Below are positions 39,351-49,894 of a stretch of DNA of 64,000 nt, one piece after another. This stretch comes from Singulisphaera sp. GP187 (lineage in GTDB: Bacteria; Planctomycetota; GCA-002687715): the NCBI GenBank assembly GCA_945907755.1, contig CAMDTN010000001.1, forward strand, positions 1 to 64,000, given 5' to 3'. Under the pieces are notes generated by a model, which was not told where the DNA came from, searched no databases, and saw only the letters and a program-made list of their open reading frames with translations. Within the stretch, counting starts at the first letter, position 1. Each line of letters begins with the position of its first letter. The position numbers were made by a program, and so were the translations under genes.

Positions 39351-40847
39351 ATGACCGAAGCTTCTTGGCCTCAAAGCGAGGGCCGGAATCTCTCTGATTC
39401 CGCCACATCGTTTGGAGCTGGCGCTGGCAGCGCGAGTTCCACAGAGCTGGGCGGTGGCGTTAGCCATCGCGCGGGCGCGCTGCGCCTCCTGCTCATCGAC
39501 GACGCTGGTCACGCCGTTCACGGCGCTCGCGTCACGCTGGAAGCGCGTCAGGTCAGCCTCGGCGATTCCATCGAGCTCGGCCAAGTGCGCGGCCTGTTAG
39601 ATCCGCTGGTCGAACGCAGCAGCTCCGACGGCGAAGCGATTCTCAACGACCTCAGCAATGTCAGCTATCGCGTGTCGGTGCACCGCGAAGGATTGGTTGG
39701 GCGCGTGTCCATCGAAGCGCGGCCCGGCGACGACCTCGTCATCTCATTGCGCCGTGGCAGAACTTTCAAAGGTCAAGTCGTGGACGCGCTTACCAAGGCG
39801 CCGGTGATTGGCGCGTTGGTGCGCGTTGCCGGCATTGATTGGAACCGTCGCGAAATCACGCGAGCAGAAGGTGAATCGGATGTGTTCGGCCGCTTCGAAA
39901 TCGCAGGCGTTGGCGAACACGGTCTGGAAGTATCGATCAACGCGCCGTGGTACCCAGAGTTCCGCCACGAGTTCGCGAAGGACAGCGATGGGCTCGTGTT
40001 CCGCCTGCCGCCAGCGCCCCGTGGAGCTTTCGGGCGCTTGATCGACAGCGTTACAGGAGAGCCGATTTCTGGCGCCCGCGTGCGCTCCAGCACCGCCGAA
40101 ACATTGAGCGCCGATGACGGCCGCTTCTTGCTGACGGGTATCGGTTTGGATGGCGCCACGCGCTACATGGAAGACGGCACCGCCTCTGTGTCGCTGGAAA
40201 CGCAACATTCCGATTACGCCCCGCGCGCTGGCGATGTGGCCGTGCCTGTTGAAGTTCCTGCTGGCGAAACGCGCACGGTGAATGTGAAGACCGTGCCGTT
40301 AACACCGCGCCCCTCGTGCCGCGGCCGCGTCAGCGACGACTGCGGCCGCCCTCTGCGCGATGCCGTGGTGGTGTTGGCGTTGCCGGGTTCCAATCTATCG
40401 CAGGCCACGGTGCTGCGCGCTGCGCTACGCACACGCACAGCAGCGGATGGCTCGTTTGTGTTCAAGAGTTTTCCTAACGAGCTTGGCTCGCTGCAATTGG
40501 TGGTGCTTGCCGCTGGTCTCGTGCCGGCGGTGGTCCCGTTGCAAGCCGCTCCAACAGGGTCGCTCGAAATCACCTTGACCACAGGGCTGGACTTGGCCCT
40601 CACAGTCCCCACATTGGCCTGCGGCAATCGCGTCGTTGCGCTGGAAGAATGCGTGCAATCCAACATCGGGCACCGCACCACGCTGCGGCGCCGCACGGGA
40701 GTCGCCGACGAGCGCGGCCGCGTGTGCTTCATCGGCGTGCGTTCTGGGCCGGTGCGCGTGGTGATGCCGAACGGCGGGGTGATGGACCTCGATGTGTCTC
40801 CCGCCGGCGCGCCCGCAGTGGTCATGGAGACGCGCATCAGCGGGTAA
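39351..40847 (+). CDS. Carboxypeptidase regulatory-like (Ig-fold repeat) protein
   Basis: Repeats such as FKGQVVDALTKAPVIGALVRV and GRLIDSVTGEPISGARVR; start uncertain (ORF opens at 39105). Confidence 0.65.
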   Translation: MTEASWPQSEGRNLSDSATSFGAGAGSASSTELGGGVSHRAGALRLLLIDDAGHAVHGARVTLEARQVSLGDSIELGQVRGLLDPLVERSSSDGEAILNDLSNVSYRVSVHREGLVGRVSIEARPGDDLVISLRRGRTFKGQVVDALTKAPVIGALVRVAGIDWNRREITRAEGESDVFGRFEIAGVGEHGLEVSINAPWYPEFRHEFAKDSDGLVFRLPPAPRGAFGRLIDSVTGEPISGARVRSSTAETLSADDGRFLLTGIGLDGATRYMEDGTASVSLETQHSDYAPRAGDVAVPVEVPAGETRTVNVKTVPLTPRPSCRGRVSDDCGRPLRDAVVVLALPGSNLSQATVLRAALRTRTAADGSFVFKSFPNELGSLQLVVLAAGLVPAVVPLQAAPTGSLEITLTTGLDLALTVPTLACGNRVVALEECVQSNIGHRTTLRRRTGVADERGRVCFIGVRSGPVRVVMPNGGVMDLDVSPAGAPAVVMETRISG

Positions 40848-40873
40848 AGTGCGCGGCCTGCGGAGGCCCCTTC

Positions 40874-43291
40874 ATGCGCGCTCTATTGGTTCTTGTGTGT
40901 CTCTGCATGTTGCTTCAGGCCCAGGATGCGAAGCCCACGCAGCCTGCACCATCGACCGAGGCAGTCGTCGCGCAACGCCCTGAAGCGGCGCTCGCATTGG
41001 AAGCGCAGGTGCGTGCGCGCTTGGCGGCACCCATGACGGTCTTCGATTTGGATCTGGTGCTACTGGGCGACGACTTCTTCGGCACCGAGCCGCAGCCGCT
41101 GCGTTTTTCTGCTGACGGCAAGACGCTGTGGTTCTCGTGGAAGCGCTGGGATGAACGCGAAACGGGCACTTGGGCGTGCAGCGTTGCGGACGGTTCGGTG
41201 CGGCGGCTGGCTGCTGACGAGGAAATGGAGCCCGCGAGTGTGTGGTCGGCTGACCACACGGCGCGCGCGTGGGTGCTGGATGGCGCGCTGCATGTAGCCA
41301 GTGCGGGGGAGCAACGCGTTGTTGCGCGCTTGGCGCAAGCACCGCACTCAGTGCAGTTTTCAGCGGACGGCAAGGCGCTCGTTTTCCGTAGCGGCGACGG
41401 TTGGTTCCGCGCTGCGTTAGGCGCCGGAGGCTTCGAGCAGTTGCTGGTTGTTGGCAAAGGACATCGTGCTGCGCTTAAGACTGCGCCCGCGAACATTGAT
41501 CCCGCGAAGGTGCGGCCGAGCCTTGCGGATTGGCACAAAGAGCAAGAGCGCGCGCTGTTCCGCGTGCATTGGGAAGAGTTCGAGCGCAGTGAACGCGAGC
41601 GCGTGAAGCGCGAAGCGAAGGAAGCGCGGCACCTTGGAGTGTTCACTTACGAAGCACCGGATGATTGGCGTTGCACGGAAGTCATTCTTTCGCCTGCGGG
41701 CACGCACGCCGTGGCGCTGATCGAGAAGGAAGGCCCAGCGGCGCGTGGCGCAGATATCCCCGAACAGCTCAGCGCCGATGGCTATGCGCACATGCGCCCG
41801 ACGCGTTCCAAAGTGGGTTCGCCGCGGCATGAACGCCGTGCGGAGCTGATCGACATTGGTGCTCGACGGATTAGTGCCATTCCGGAGTCTGGCCCTGGAA
41901 TGGGTGCGAGCGCGGCGGCGTTCAGCCCCGATGGTTTGGCGCTGCTGTTGTGTGCCACGGCCTATGACGACACGCGCGCTCATTTGATAGCGGTGAACTT
42001 GGACGACGCGGCGGTGGAACTGTTGCACGAGGTGCGCGACGATGCGTGGGTGCTGACGCGCTCGCTGTTGCCGGAATGGCTTGGCGCTACGGGGCACTGT
42101 GGCGTGTTCACCAGTGAAAAAGATGGCTGGATGCATGTGTGGCGTGTGGATGCGTTGGCGCGCGAAGTGCGCCAGTTGACTCGCGGCCGCTTTGAAGTGT
42201 CGCAAGTGGAACCAGACCCCGATGGGCGCAGGCTGTGGTGCGTGGCGACGCCGCTGTCTCCACATGTGCGCGAATTGGTGTGCGTGGACGCTGCGGACGG
42301 CAGCATGACGGTGGTCAGCAACGATGGCGGAGGGCGCCGCATTCTGCTGGGCCCCGATGGCGCCACGCTGGCCGAAGTGCATTCGAAGCCGAATCGCCCG
42401 TGGGAATTGCGCTTGCGCACATTGCGCGGCCGCGAAGGTGGCGGCGAAGCTGCTGGCGTGCCGCGCACCGTTACGGATTCTCCGTCACCGGCGTTCCGTG
42501 GGCATCCGTGGATTGCGCCAGAGATCGTGCAGATCCCCGCATCCGATGGAGTGCAAGTGCCAGCGCGCATCTATCGCCCCGATGGCGAAGGCTTGCGCCC
42601 GGCGGTCATCTTCGTGCACGGCGCGGGCTACTTGCAGAATGTCCACGACTGGTGGAGCCGTTATGCGCGCGAATACGCGTTCCATCATTTGCTGCGCGCT
42701 GAAGGCTTCGTGGTGTTGGATGTGGATTACCGTGGCAGCAGCGGCTATGGCCGCGATTGGCGCACGGCCATCCGCGAGCACATGGGCGGGCGCGATCTTG
42801 ATGACCAAGTCGACGCAGTGCGCTGGCTGGTGGAGCACGAGCGCGTAGACCCTGCGCGCGTCGGCATCTACGGTGGCTCTTATGGCGGCTTCATCACGCT
42901 GATGGCGCTGTTCACCAAGCCGGATGTTTTCGCTGTTGGTGCAGCGCTGCGGCCCGTCACCGATTGGGCGCACTACAACGACGGCTACACAGCGAACATT
43001 CTCGATTCGCCAACGGACAAGCCGGAGGCATTCAAACGCAGCAGTCCCATTCATTTTGCGGAAGGCTTGCGTGGGCGCTTGCTGATCTGCCACGGCCTGC
43101 GCGACGACAATGTGCATGCGCAAGATTCCGTTCGCTTGCAGCAGCGCTTGATCGAATTGCGCAAGACAGATTGGGAAGTGGCCTATTACCCTTCAGAAGC
43201 GCACGCCTTCCGCGACGCTGCCAGTTGGGCAGACGAATACCGCCGCATCCACGCACTCATGCTGTCCCTTCAGCCCGCAGCGGGGCGTTAG
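40874..43291 (+). CDS. S9 family prolyl oligopeptidase / DPP-IV-like
   Basis: Signal peptide; VDYRGSSGYGRDWR; YGGSYGGFITLMAL nucleophile elbow; ICHGLRDDNVH; EAHAFRD. Confidence 0.92.
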   Translation: MRALLVLVCLCMLLQAQDAKPTQPAPSTEAVVAQRPEAALALEAQVRARLAAPMTVFDLDLVLLGDDFFGTEPQPLRFSADGKTLWFSWKRWDERETGTWACSVADGSVRRLAADEEMEPASVWSADHTARAWVLDGALHVASAGEQRVVARLAQAPHSVQFSADGKALVFRSGDGWFRAALGAGGFEQLLVVGKGHRAALKTAPANIDPAKVRPSLADWHKEQERALFRVHWEEFERSERERVKREAKEARHLGVFTYEAPDDWRCTEVILSPAGTHAVALIEKEGPAARGADIPEQLSADGYAHMRPTRSKVGSPRHERRAELIDIGARRISAIPESGPGMGASAAAFSPDGLALLLCATAYDDTRAHLIAVNLDDAAVELLHEVRDDAWVLTRSLLPEWLGATGHCGVFTSEKDGWMHVWRVDALAREVRQLTRGRFEVSQVEPDPDGRRLWCVATPLSPHVRELVCVDAADGSMTVVSNDGGGRRILLGPDGATLAEVHSKPNRPWELRLRTLRGREGGGEAAGVPRTVTDSPSPAFRGHPWIAPEIVQIPASDGVQVPARIYRPDGEGLRPAVIFVHGAGYLQNVHDWWSRYAREYAFHHLLRAEGFVVLDVDYRGSSGYGRDWRTAIREHMGGRDLDDQVDAVRWLVEHERVDPARVGIYGGSYGGFITLMALFTKPDVFAVGAALRPVTDWAHYNDGYTANILDSPTDKPEAFKRSSPIHFAEGLRGRLLICHGLRDDNVHAQDSVRLQQRLIELRKTDWEVAYYPSEAHAFRDAASWADEYRRIHALMLSLQPAAGR

Positions 43292-43305
43292 GTGCCGTGG
43301 CGGTT

Positions 43306-45477
43306 TCAGTAACTGAGCGAGCGGCTGAGGCCGCGGGCGGCGGGGAGATACGCGCCGGTGGTGTAGTCCATCACCATGCGGTCGGCGCTGAAGCGCCAAC
43401 CGAGGGTGAGCAACGATTGCTTCATGCGCTCAATCCAACCTTGCGGCACACCGTCGGCGGCGCGGTCGTAGAACAGCGGCACCACTTGTTGTTCCAGCAC
43501 ATCCATCAGCGCAGCGTAGTCGCGTTCGTCTTGCACCAAAGGGTCTGAGTGCGGGCCGGGTGAATCAATGGTGAAGCCATTGGTGCCGTCCCACGCCTCC
43601 ACCCACCAGCCGTCGGCGATGGAGCAGTTCAGCACGCCATTCAGCGCAGCCTTCATGCCGCTGGTGCCGCAGGCTTCTTCCGGACGCCGCGGGTTGTTCA
43701 CCCACACGTCCACGCCCTGCACCAACATGCGCGCGGAGGCGATGTCGTAATCCTCTAAGAACACGATGCGTCCATCGAAGGTGGCGCTGCGTGCGAGTTC
43801 TGTGATTTCGCGAATGAGCGCCTTGCCGCCGTCATCGCGCGGGTGCGACTTGCCGGCGAAGATCATCTGCACGGGGCGTTCGGGGTTGCACAGCAATCGT
43901 TCCAAGCGTTCGCGGTCGCGCATGAACAGCGTGGCGCGTTTGTAGGTGGCGAAGCGGCGCGCGAAGCCGAGGGTGAGCGCACGCGGGTCCAACAGGTGCC
44001 CCACGCGGGCAGCAGACTTGCGCGGGTCGGCACCGCGGCGTTGCTCTTGTTCCACGAAGCGTTGGCGCACGAAACTGATCAAGTGCGATTTCAAGACTTG
44101 GTGCATTTCCCAGAGCGAACCGCTGGAAATGGTGCGGATGGAATCTTCGAACACCGCGGCGGAGGGCGCCATGGCGAAATCCGCGGGTAGACGATGCTCG
44201 GCGATTTGCAGCATTTCCCGTGCAATCCACGAGCGCACATGCACGCCGTTAGTGATGTGCCCGATGGGCACTTCCGAAGACTTGCGCCCCGGCCACAGGT
44301 TCTTCCACATGTCGCGCGACACATCGCCGTGCACGGCGGAAACTCCGTTGCAACGGTTGCACAGCTTCAGCGCGAGCACCGTCATGCAGAAGTTTTCGGC
44401 TTCGCTGGCAGGGTCTACCCGCCCAAGGCCCAACAATTTGGCTTCGTCGATGCCGAGCGCTGCACGCATGGTCGACAGATGTTGCGCCATCATCGCGCGC
44501 GGGAAGCGGTCGTGGCCTGCGGGCACCGGCGTGTGGGTTGTGAACACACTGCGCTCGGACACGCGTTCAGCGGCCGTATCGAAGTCGATGCCATCTTCTT
44601 GCATGTCTTGGCGAATGGCTTCCAACAGTGCAAAAGCGCTGTGGCCTTCGTTCAAGTGCAGCACACTGGGCCGAATGCCCAGCGCGCGCAGCGCGCGCAT
44701 GCCGCCGACACCCAGCACCAATTCTTGGCGGATGCGGCTTTGCTGATCGCCCCAATAGAGGCGGTGAGTGATCTCGCGGTACTCCTCCGGGTTGCTCGGA
44801 ATGTCTGTGTCCAACAGCACGATGCGATTGCGGCCCACGCGCGCGATCCACAGTGCGGCGCGCACTTCTACGGCGGCGCTCGCAGCACTGCCTGCCGGAC
44901 CTGTTTCCGGGTCTACCTTCACGGTGAGCTGCTTGCCATCTGGGCCCAGCGCCGGTTCCAGCGGCAGCAAATTGGTGTCCAGATGTTCGAACTCTTCTTG
45001 TTGCCAGCCGCTCGCGTCCAAGCGCTGGGTGAAGTAGCCCTGCCGGTACAACAGCCCGACGCCCACCAAGGGCACGCCCAAATCTGCGGCGGCCTTGACA
45101 TGGTCGCCTGCAAGGATGCCCAAGCCGCCGGAATAGATGGGCATGGATTCATGCACACCAAACTCGGCGGAGAAGTACGCCACGGGGCGCACCTTCAGCA
45201 CTCCGGCGTGGCGGTCGCCCCAAGTGTTGTGGCTCTTAAGCTCGTCGTCCATGCGCCGCGCGGCGCGCAGGATGCGCGTTTCCAGCGCCAGCGCCCTGGC
45301 CCGGTCTTCCAACACAGCGTCGTCCATGCGCGCCAAGAAGGCCAACGGACGGTGTTTCACCTCGCGCCACAGGCTTGGGTCGAGGTCGCGGAAGAGCTCC
45401 GTCACCTCCGGATGCCAGGTCCACCAGAAGTTGCGCGCGATCATTTCAAGTTTTGTGCGGAGGAGTGTGACGCTCAT
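43306..45477 (-). CDS. glgP: Alpha-glucan/glycogen phosphorylase family
   Basis: YFSAEFGVHESMPIYSGGLGILAGDH; HITNGVHVRSW; PRRPEEACGTSGMKAALNGVLNCSI. Confidence 0.94.
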   Translation of the reverse strand: MSVTLLRTKLEMIARNFWWTWHPEVTELFRDLDPSLWREVKHRPLAFLARMDDAVLEDRARALALETRILRAARRMDDELKSHNTWGDRHAGVLKVRPVAYFSAEFGVHESMPIYSGGLGILAGDHVKAAADLGVPLVGVGLLYRQGYFTQRLDASGWQQEEFEHLDTNLLPLEPALGPDGKQLTVKVDPETGPAGSAASAAVEVRAALWIARVGRNRIVLLDTDIPSNPEEYREITHRLYWGDQQSRIRQELVLGVGGMRALRALGIRPSVLHLNEGHSAFALLEAIRQDMQEDGIDFDTAAERVSERSVFTTHTPVPAGHDRFPRAMMAQHLSTMRAALGIDEAKLLGLGRVDPASEAENFCMTVLALKLCNRCNGVSAVHGDVSRDMWKNLWPGRKSSEVPIGHITNGVHVRSWIAREMLQIAEHRLPADFAMAPSAAVFEDSIRTISSGSLWEMHQVLKSHLISFVRQRFVEQEQRRGADPRKSAARVGHLLDPRALTLGFARRFATYKRATLFMRDRERLERLLCNPERPVQMIFAGKSHPRDDGGKALIREITELARSATFDGRIVFLEDYDIASARMLVQGVDVWVNNPRRPEEACGTSGMKAALNGVLNCSIADGWWVEAWDGTNGFTIDSPGPHSDPLVQDERDYAALMDVLEQQVVPLFYDRAADGVPQGWIERMKQSLLTLGWRFSADRMVMDYTTGAYLPAARGLSRSLSY

Positions 45478-45606
45478 GGTTGGGGTCGATTTATCAGATC
45501 GGCCCTTCGAGGGGAATCTCCGCAGTGAAGCTCGTGGATTTCGTGCACTGGATTTGAATGGGGAGCCGGGTTGCAATCTTGGGGGCGTGGGGCACCATGC
45601 ACGCCC

Positions 45607-46623
45607 ATGGGCCTTGTCAGGGCGGTGCCGCTGTTTCTTGCCAGTCCACGCATCCTGCTGTGGGACTTGCGCGCGGACAGGCGCAATCCGCCGCTTGCGG
45701 CGCTGGCCGCCGAGTCCGACGCCGAGCGATTCGTCTGGCGCATCTTGCCTCACGCGGCGCGCTCTTTTGCCCTTTCAATAATGTGCCTTTCGCGCCCGGC
45801 AGCGCGCGCGTGCGCGGTGGGGTATTTGCAGTGCCGCATCCTCGACACTCTGGAAGACTTGGTGGCAGACCCCGTGGAACGGCGCGCGGCGTTGCTGGCG
45901 GCGGCGCAGCGCTTGCCACGAGGTGCGGCACCAAGCGCAGTGCGTTCGTGGGTGCAGCAAGACGCGCGCGACGCGCTGCACCGACTGTTGTTGCAGCAGG
46001 CGCACAAAGTGGATGCAGTGACGCGCAGCTTGCCGCAGGCGGAACAGCACTTGGTGCATCAATTGGTGCACGACATGGCCATGGGCATGTTGCGTTGCGA
46101 TGCGCTGCGCAGCAGCGGCGGGGCGCTGCGCGATGATGCGGCGCTGGTGGATTACTGCGACACGGTGATCGGCGGTCCGCTGCGCTTTTGCGCGCAACTA
46201 TTCCTGCGCGAGCGGCGCGACGGCGCGGAGCGTGTTGCAGCGGCGGCGCCTCACATGGCGGGGGCCAGTGCTTTCTTGCAATTGGCAAATATTTCGCGCG
46301 ACCTCGAAAAAGATCTCGCCCGTTGCGTGGTGCATGTGCCCGAGTTGGAGCCTTGGCTGCCAGCCGCGTTGGTGTCGTCGCAGGGCGGCGCAGGGCACCT
46401 AATGGTTGCTCCCACGGTGGAGGGCGCGGCGCTACGCGCCGCGGTTGCGGCAGCGCGCAGGCGCATCACTCACTTGGCTCTTGCCCACCGGGCGGCATTC
46501 GAAGCCGCCGTGGCCGCCGTTGCTCCGGGCGGCTGCTCGCCCGTGCGCTTGGCCGCTTGGGTGTTGCGCCGCAGCACCTTGCGCCACCACCAGCGCATGC
46601 TGCGCCGCGCCGCCAGCGACTGA
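45607..46623 (+). CDS. Squalene/phytoene synthase family protein
   Basis: SFALSIMCLSRPAARACAVGYLQCRILDTLEDL; QLANISRDLEKDL. Confidence 0.85.
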   Translation: MGLVRAVPLFLASPRILLWDLRADRRNPPLAALAAESDAERFVWRILPHAARSFALSIMCLSRPAARACAVGYLQCRILDTLEDLVADPVERRAALLAAAQRLPRGAAPSAVRSWVQQDARDALHRLLLQQAHKVDAVTRSLPQAEQHLVHQLVHDMAMGMLRCDALRSSGGALRDDAALVDYCDTVIGGPLRFCAQLFLRERRDGAERVAAAAPHMAGASAFLQLANISRDLEKDLARCVVHVPELEPWLPAALVSSQGGAGHLMVAPTVEGAALRAAVAAARRRITHLALAHRAAFEAAVAAVAPGGCSPVRLAAWVLRRSTLRHHQRMLRRAASD

Positions 46624-46673
46624 CTCCGATATTGCGTGAAAGGTTGCGAGAGGCCAGCCGTTAGGGCCCCGTC

Positions 46674-48116
46674 ATGAGCTATGCAACTACGCGTCGCGAG
46701 TTGATGCGCCGACTGGTAGGCGCACCTCTGCCCAATCAACCTGCCGGCAACCCGCCCATCGACCAAGCCCGACATGTGCTCAATCGAGCTACGTTCGGTC
46801 CCGATGCGTGGTCCCGGGCGCGGATAGCGGCCATCGGTTGGGCCGCGTGGCTGGACGAACAGCTTGCCCCGGATGGCATCGACGATTCGGTGATGACCGC
46901 CGCGCTCTTGGCCATGCCCTCCGCCAACAACCAGAAGAACCGCGCGCGGCGCGAGTATCTATTCCGTTGCGCCCGTTCGCGGCGTCAATTGCAGCACCGC
47001 ATGCTGCATTTCCTGTCCAACCACTTCAACACAGACGCGGCGAAGACGCATGGCGTGTCGGAGGTGTACGACACCACCACTTACACACGCCTCGCCTTGG
47101 GCAGTTTCGTTGAGGTGTTGCTGTGGAGCGCGAAGAGCCCCGCCATGGTGGTCTATTTGGATTCGCAAACGAGTTTGCCTTCCGCGCCCAACGAAAACTA
47201 TGCGCGCGAGTTAATGGAGTTGCACACCCTAGGCGTGTACGGCGGATTCAGCGAACCCGATGTCGTCGCCGCCGCAAAGATTTTCACAGGATGGCGCGTG
47301 CAATTCGGGCCAGCATTGCCAAGCAACGAGCCCTCGTCGGCGCGCTTTGTGTTCTTGCCCTTCCGCCATGTGCAGGGGCCGAAGGTCTTGCCGGGGCTCG
47401 GTTACTCGACGCCAGGCTACAGCGGCGCGAACGGAGTGCGCGAAGGCGAGGAGTTCTTGTCCTTCTTAGCGGTGCATCCCAGCACTCAGGCATACATCAC
47501 ACTGAAGCTGTGCCAGTACTTTGTGGCGGATGTGCCGCCTGTTGGCTTGGTGCAACGCGTGCAACAAGTGTTTGCCAGCACCAACCACCTCGGCACCGCA
47601 GTGCGAGCGATTTTCCATGACCCAGAGTTTTTCACGCCGCAAACCACACGCGAAAAGGGGCAAGACTCCATCGAGTTCATGCTGTCCACCTTACGCCGTT
47701 TAGAAGTGACGATTAACAATGCGAATACGCTGCCGACACTGAGCAATGTCTTAGGACAGCCAGTGTTAGGGGAGTCGGTCCCAACGGGAACTCCTGAGGA
47801 AAGCGCGGCGTGGCAAGGGCCGGGGCAGGTGCTGCCACGTTGGAACAGTCTTGCAGCGCAACTGGGCACATTGCCCATTGGGTGGAGTGCACTGGTCGGG
47901 AGCGCCTCGACGCAGGGTGCCGCCGCTATCACGGATGCGATGTTGCAACTCATTGTGGATGGCGATGTGCCCACAACCACGCGCTTGGGCCTGGAGTTCT
48001 TCCTGTCCAATCGCTTAGCGCCCTTGGGCACCAATCCGTCGTTTGCGGCGCAACTGCCGCACATCAAAGACCTCGCTGGTCTCATCCTGCGCTTGCCGGA
48101 AGCGCAGTTGCACTGA
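46674..48116 (+). CDS. DUF1800 domain protein
   Basis: HVLNRATFGPDAWSRARIAAIG...NENYARELMELHTLGVYGGFSEPDVVAAAKIFTGW. Confidence 0.92.
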   Translation: MSYATTRRELMRRLVGAPLPNQPAGNPPIDQARHVLNRATFGPDAWSRARIAAIGWAAWLDEQLAPDGIDDSVMTAALLAMPSANNQKNRARREYLFRCARSRRQLQHRMLHFLSNHFNTDAAKTHGVSEVYDTTTYTRLALGSFVEVLLWSAKSPAMVVYLDSQTSLPSAPNENYARELMELHTLGVYGGFSEPDVVAAAKIFTGWRVQFGPALPSNEPSSARFVFLPFRHVQGPKVLPGLGYSTPGYSGANGVREGEEFLSFLAVHPSTQAYITLKLCQYFVADVPPVGLVQRVQQVFASTNHLGTAVRAIFHDPEFFTPQTTREKGQDSIEFMLSTLRRLEVTINNANTLPTLSNVLGQPVLGESVPTGTPEESAAWQGPGQVLPRWNSLAAQLGTLPIGWSALVGSASTQGAAAITDAMLQLIVDGDVPTTTRLGLEFFLSNRLAPLGTNPSFAAQLPHIKDLAGLILRLPEAQLH

Positions 48117-48129
48117 GAGGAGCATTCTT

Positions 48130-49416
48130 ATGAGCAGCAAGAGCAATCACGAGCAGCCGGGCATGGACCGCCGCACGGCGGTGAAGATTTCACTGGCAGC
48201 GGTGGGGGCGGCGGCAATCTTGCCGCGCTTGCCTGCCGAAGCGATTGCGCGTGTGAAGGCACCGGCCGCGCGTTTGCCGAACCGCGCCACTGTTGTTGTT
48301 TTCGAACGCGGCGGATGGGACGCGTTGCAACTCTTCGCGCCCACGGGGGACCCGAACTATGCGTTGAAGCGCCCCACCACCGCTATTGGCGCCCCGGGCT
48401 CCGCTGCCGCTGTGGTTGGCCTTCCCATGAATGCCACGTTCAGCATGCATCCTGCGCTGCCGGGGCTGCACGCGCGGTGGTCGCAGCCGCTGTCGCGCCT
48501 TGCTGTGGTGCACGCGCTGGGCTACACGCCCTATCATCGCTCGCATTTCGAAAGCCAAGACTTGTTTGAGACCGGGCAATTCGGCGTGGTGAATGCGGAC
48601 GGTTGGATCAATCGGCACTTGCAGGCCACTGCCGCAATCAGCACCGCGCCGGTGCGTGCTCTGGCGTTGATGAATGCGCGGCCGCGCAGCATGGACGGTG
48701 CCTTCCCGTGTTTTGCGTTCAGCAGTATTGAAGCGTTGCAATTCCAAGCCACGCAGCCGGACGTGCGCCAGTACCTCGAAGCCATCGTCGATTACACGCC
48801 CACAGCGGGCTTCAGCGCCGCGCGCGTGGGCAGCTATAGCGGCATGAAGTCATCCTTCGATCTCATCGACTTGTTCAGCGGCATCAATCCCCAGACATAT
48901 GCGCCGCAGAATGGCGCGGTGTATCCCAACAGCGCTATTGCGCAGTCCTTCCGCCAGGCAGCCATGATCTTGCGCGGCAACCTTGGTGTTGAGTTCATCC
49001 AAATCGATCAAGGCGGCTGGGACCATCACACCGATCTTGTCGGCAACATCCCCACCTATGCGGGTGCGCTCGACGGTGCATTGAATGCCTTCATGCAAGA
49101 CATGGGCGCCGACATGGCCGATGTGGTGGTGCTCTGCATGTCGGAGTTTGGGCGCGAGGTTGCGGAAAACGCTTCTAACGGAACTGATCACGGCGCAGGT
49201 GGCGCCATGCTGCTGGCGGGGGGAGCCGTCCAAGGTGGGCAAGTGCACGGCGCCTGGCCTGGCCTTGCTACCAGCGCCTTAGCGGAGGGGCGCTTCCTCG
49301 CTCCAGTCAACGACTACCGTCAAGTGATTCTCGAAACGCTGATAGACCACATGGGCGGCACCGTGCCGAGCGCAGTATTCCCCAGCATGAACTACGCGCC
49401 GCTGGGCGTGCTTTAG
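48130..49416 (+). CDS. DUF1501 domain protein
   Basis: MDRRTAVKISLAAVGAAAILP; CMSEFGREVAENASNGTDHGAGGAMLLAGGAVQGGQVHG. Confidence 0.9.
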   Translation: MSSKSNHEQPGMDRRTAVKISLAAVGAAAILPRLPAEAIARVKAPAARLPNRATVVVFERGGWDALQLFAPTGDPNYALKRPTTAIGAPGSAAAVVGLPMNATFSMHPALPGLHARWSQPLSRLAVVHALGYTPYHRSHFESQDLFETGQFGVVNADGWINRHLQATAAISTAPVRALALMNARPRSMDGAFPCFAFSSIEALQFQATQPDVRQYLEAIVDYTPTAGFSAARVGSYSGMKSSFDLIDLFSGINPQTYAPQNGAVYPNSAIAQSFRQAAMILRGNLGVEFIQIDQGGWDHHTDLVGNIPTYAGALDGALNAFMQDMGADMADVVVLCMSEFGREVAENASNGTDHGAGGAMLLAGGAVQGGQVHGAWPGLATSALAEGRFLAPVNDYRQVILETLIDHMGGTVPSAVFPSMNYAPLGVL

Positions 49417-49459
49417 CAATCGGTTGCATCGTGCGCTTCCGCCGCGCGCGCACGTGGGT

Positions 49460-49891
49460 TTAGCCGGGCAGGTTGAGCTGCAGTTTGGCGGCCTCGGAAA
49501 TCATGGACATGGTCCACGGCGGTTCCCACACGAGTTCGACCAGCGCCTTGGTGACACCATGCACATCGGCGACTTTGCGCTCGACTTCGCCGGGCAAAGA
49601 ACCAGCCACCGGGCACGCAGGAGAAGTGAGGGTCATGCGCACATGCACTTCGCCTGCACTATCCGCACGCACTTCGTAGATCATGCCGAGTTCGTAAATA
49701 TTCACCGGGATTTCCGGGTCGAACACGGTGTGCAATGTCATCACCACGCGCTCTTTGAGCTGCGGGTCTTCGGGGCCATTGGCGAGGGGCGCTGCTGCAG
49801 ATTTCAGCGCGGGCACCGGCGGCAATTCAAACGGAGGCGGCGTGTGTGTGGTGCCAGCGGTGGATGGTTGCGGTATGGATTCGTCATTCAT
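49460..49891 (-). CDS. sufT: SufT/MIP18-family Fe-S assembly protein
   Basis: LHTVFDPEIPVNIYELGMIYEV...VRMTLTSPACPVAGSLPGEVERKV. Confidence 0.88.
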   Translation of the reverse strand: MNDESIPQPSTAGTTHTPPPFELPPVPALKSAAAPLANGPEDPQLKERVVMTLHTVFDPEIPVNIYELGMIYEVRADSAGEVHVRMTLTSPACPVAGSLPGEVERKVADVHGVTKALVELVWEPPWTMSMISEAAKLQLNLPG

Positions 49892-49894
49892 GAT

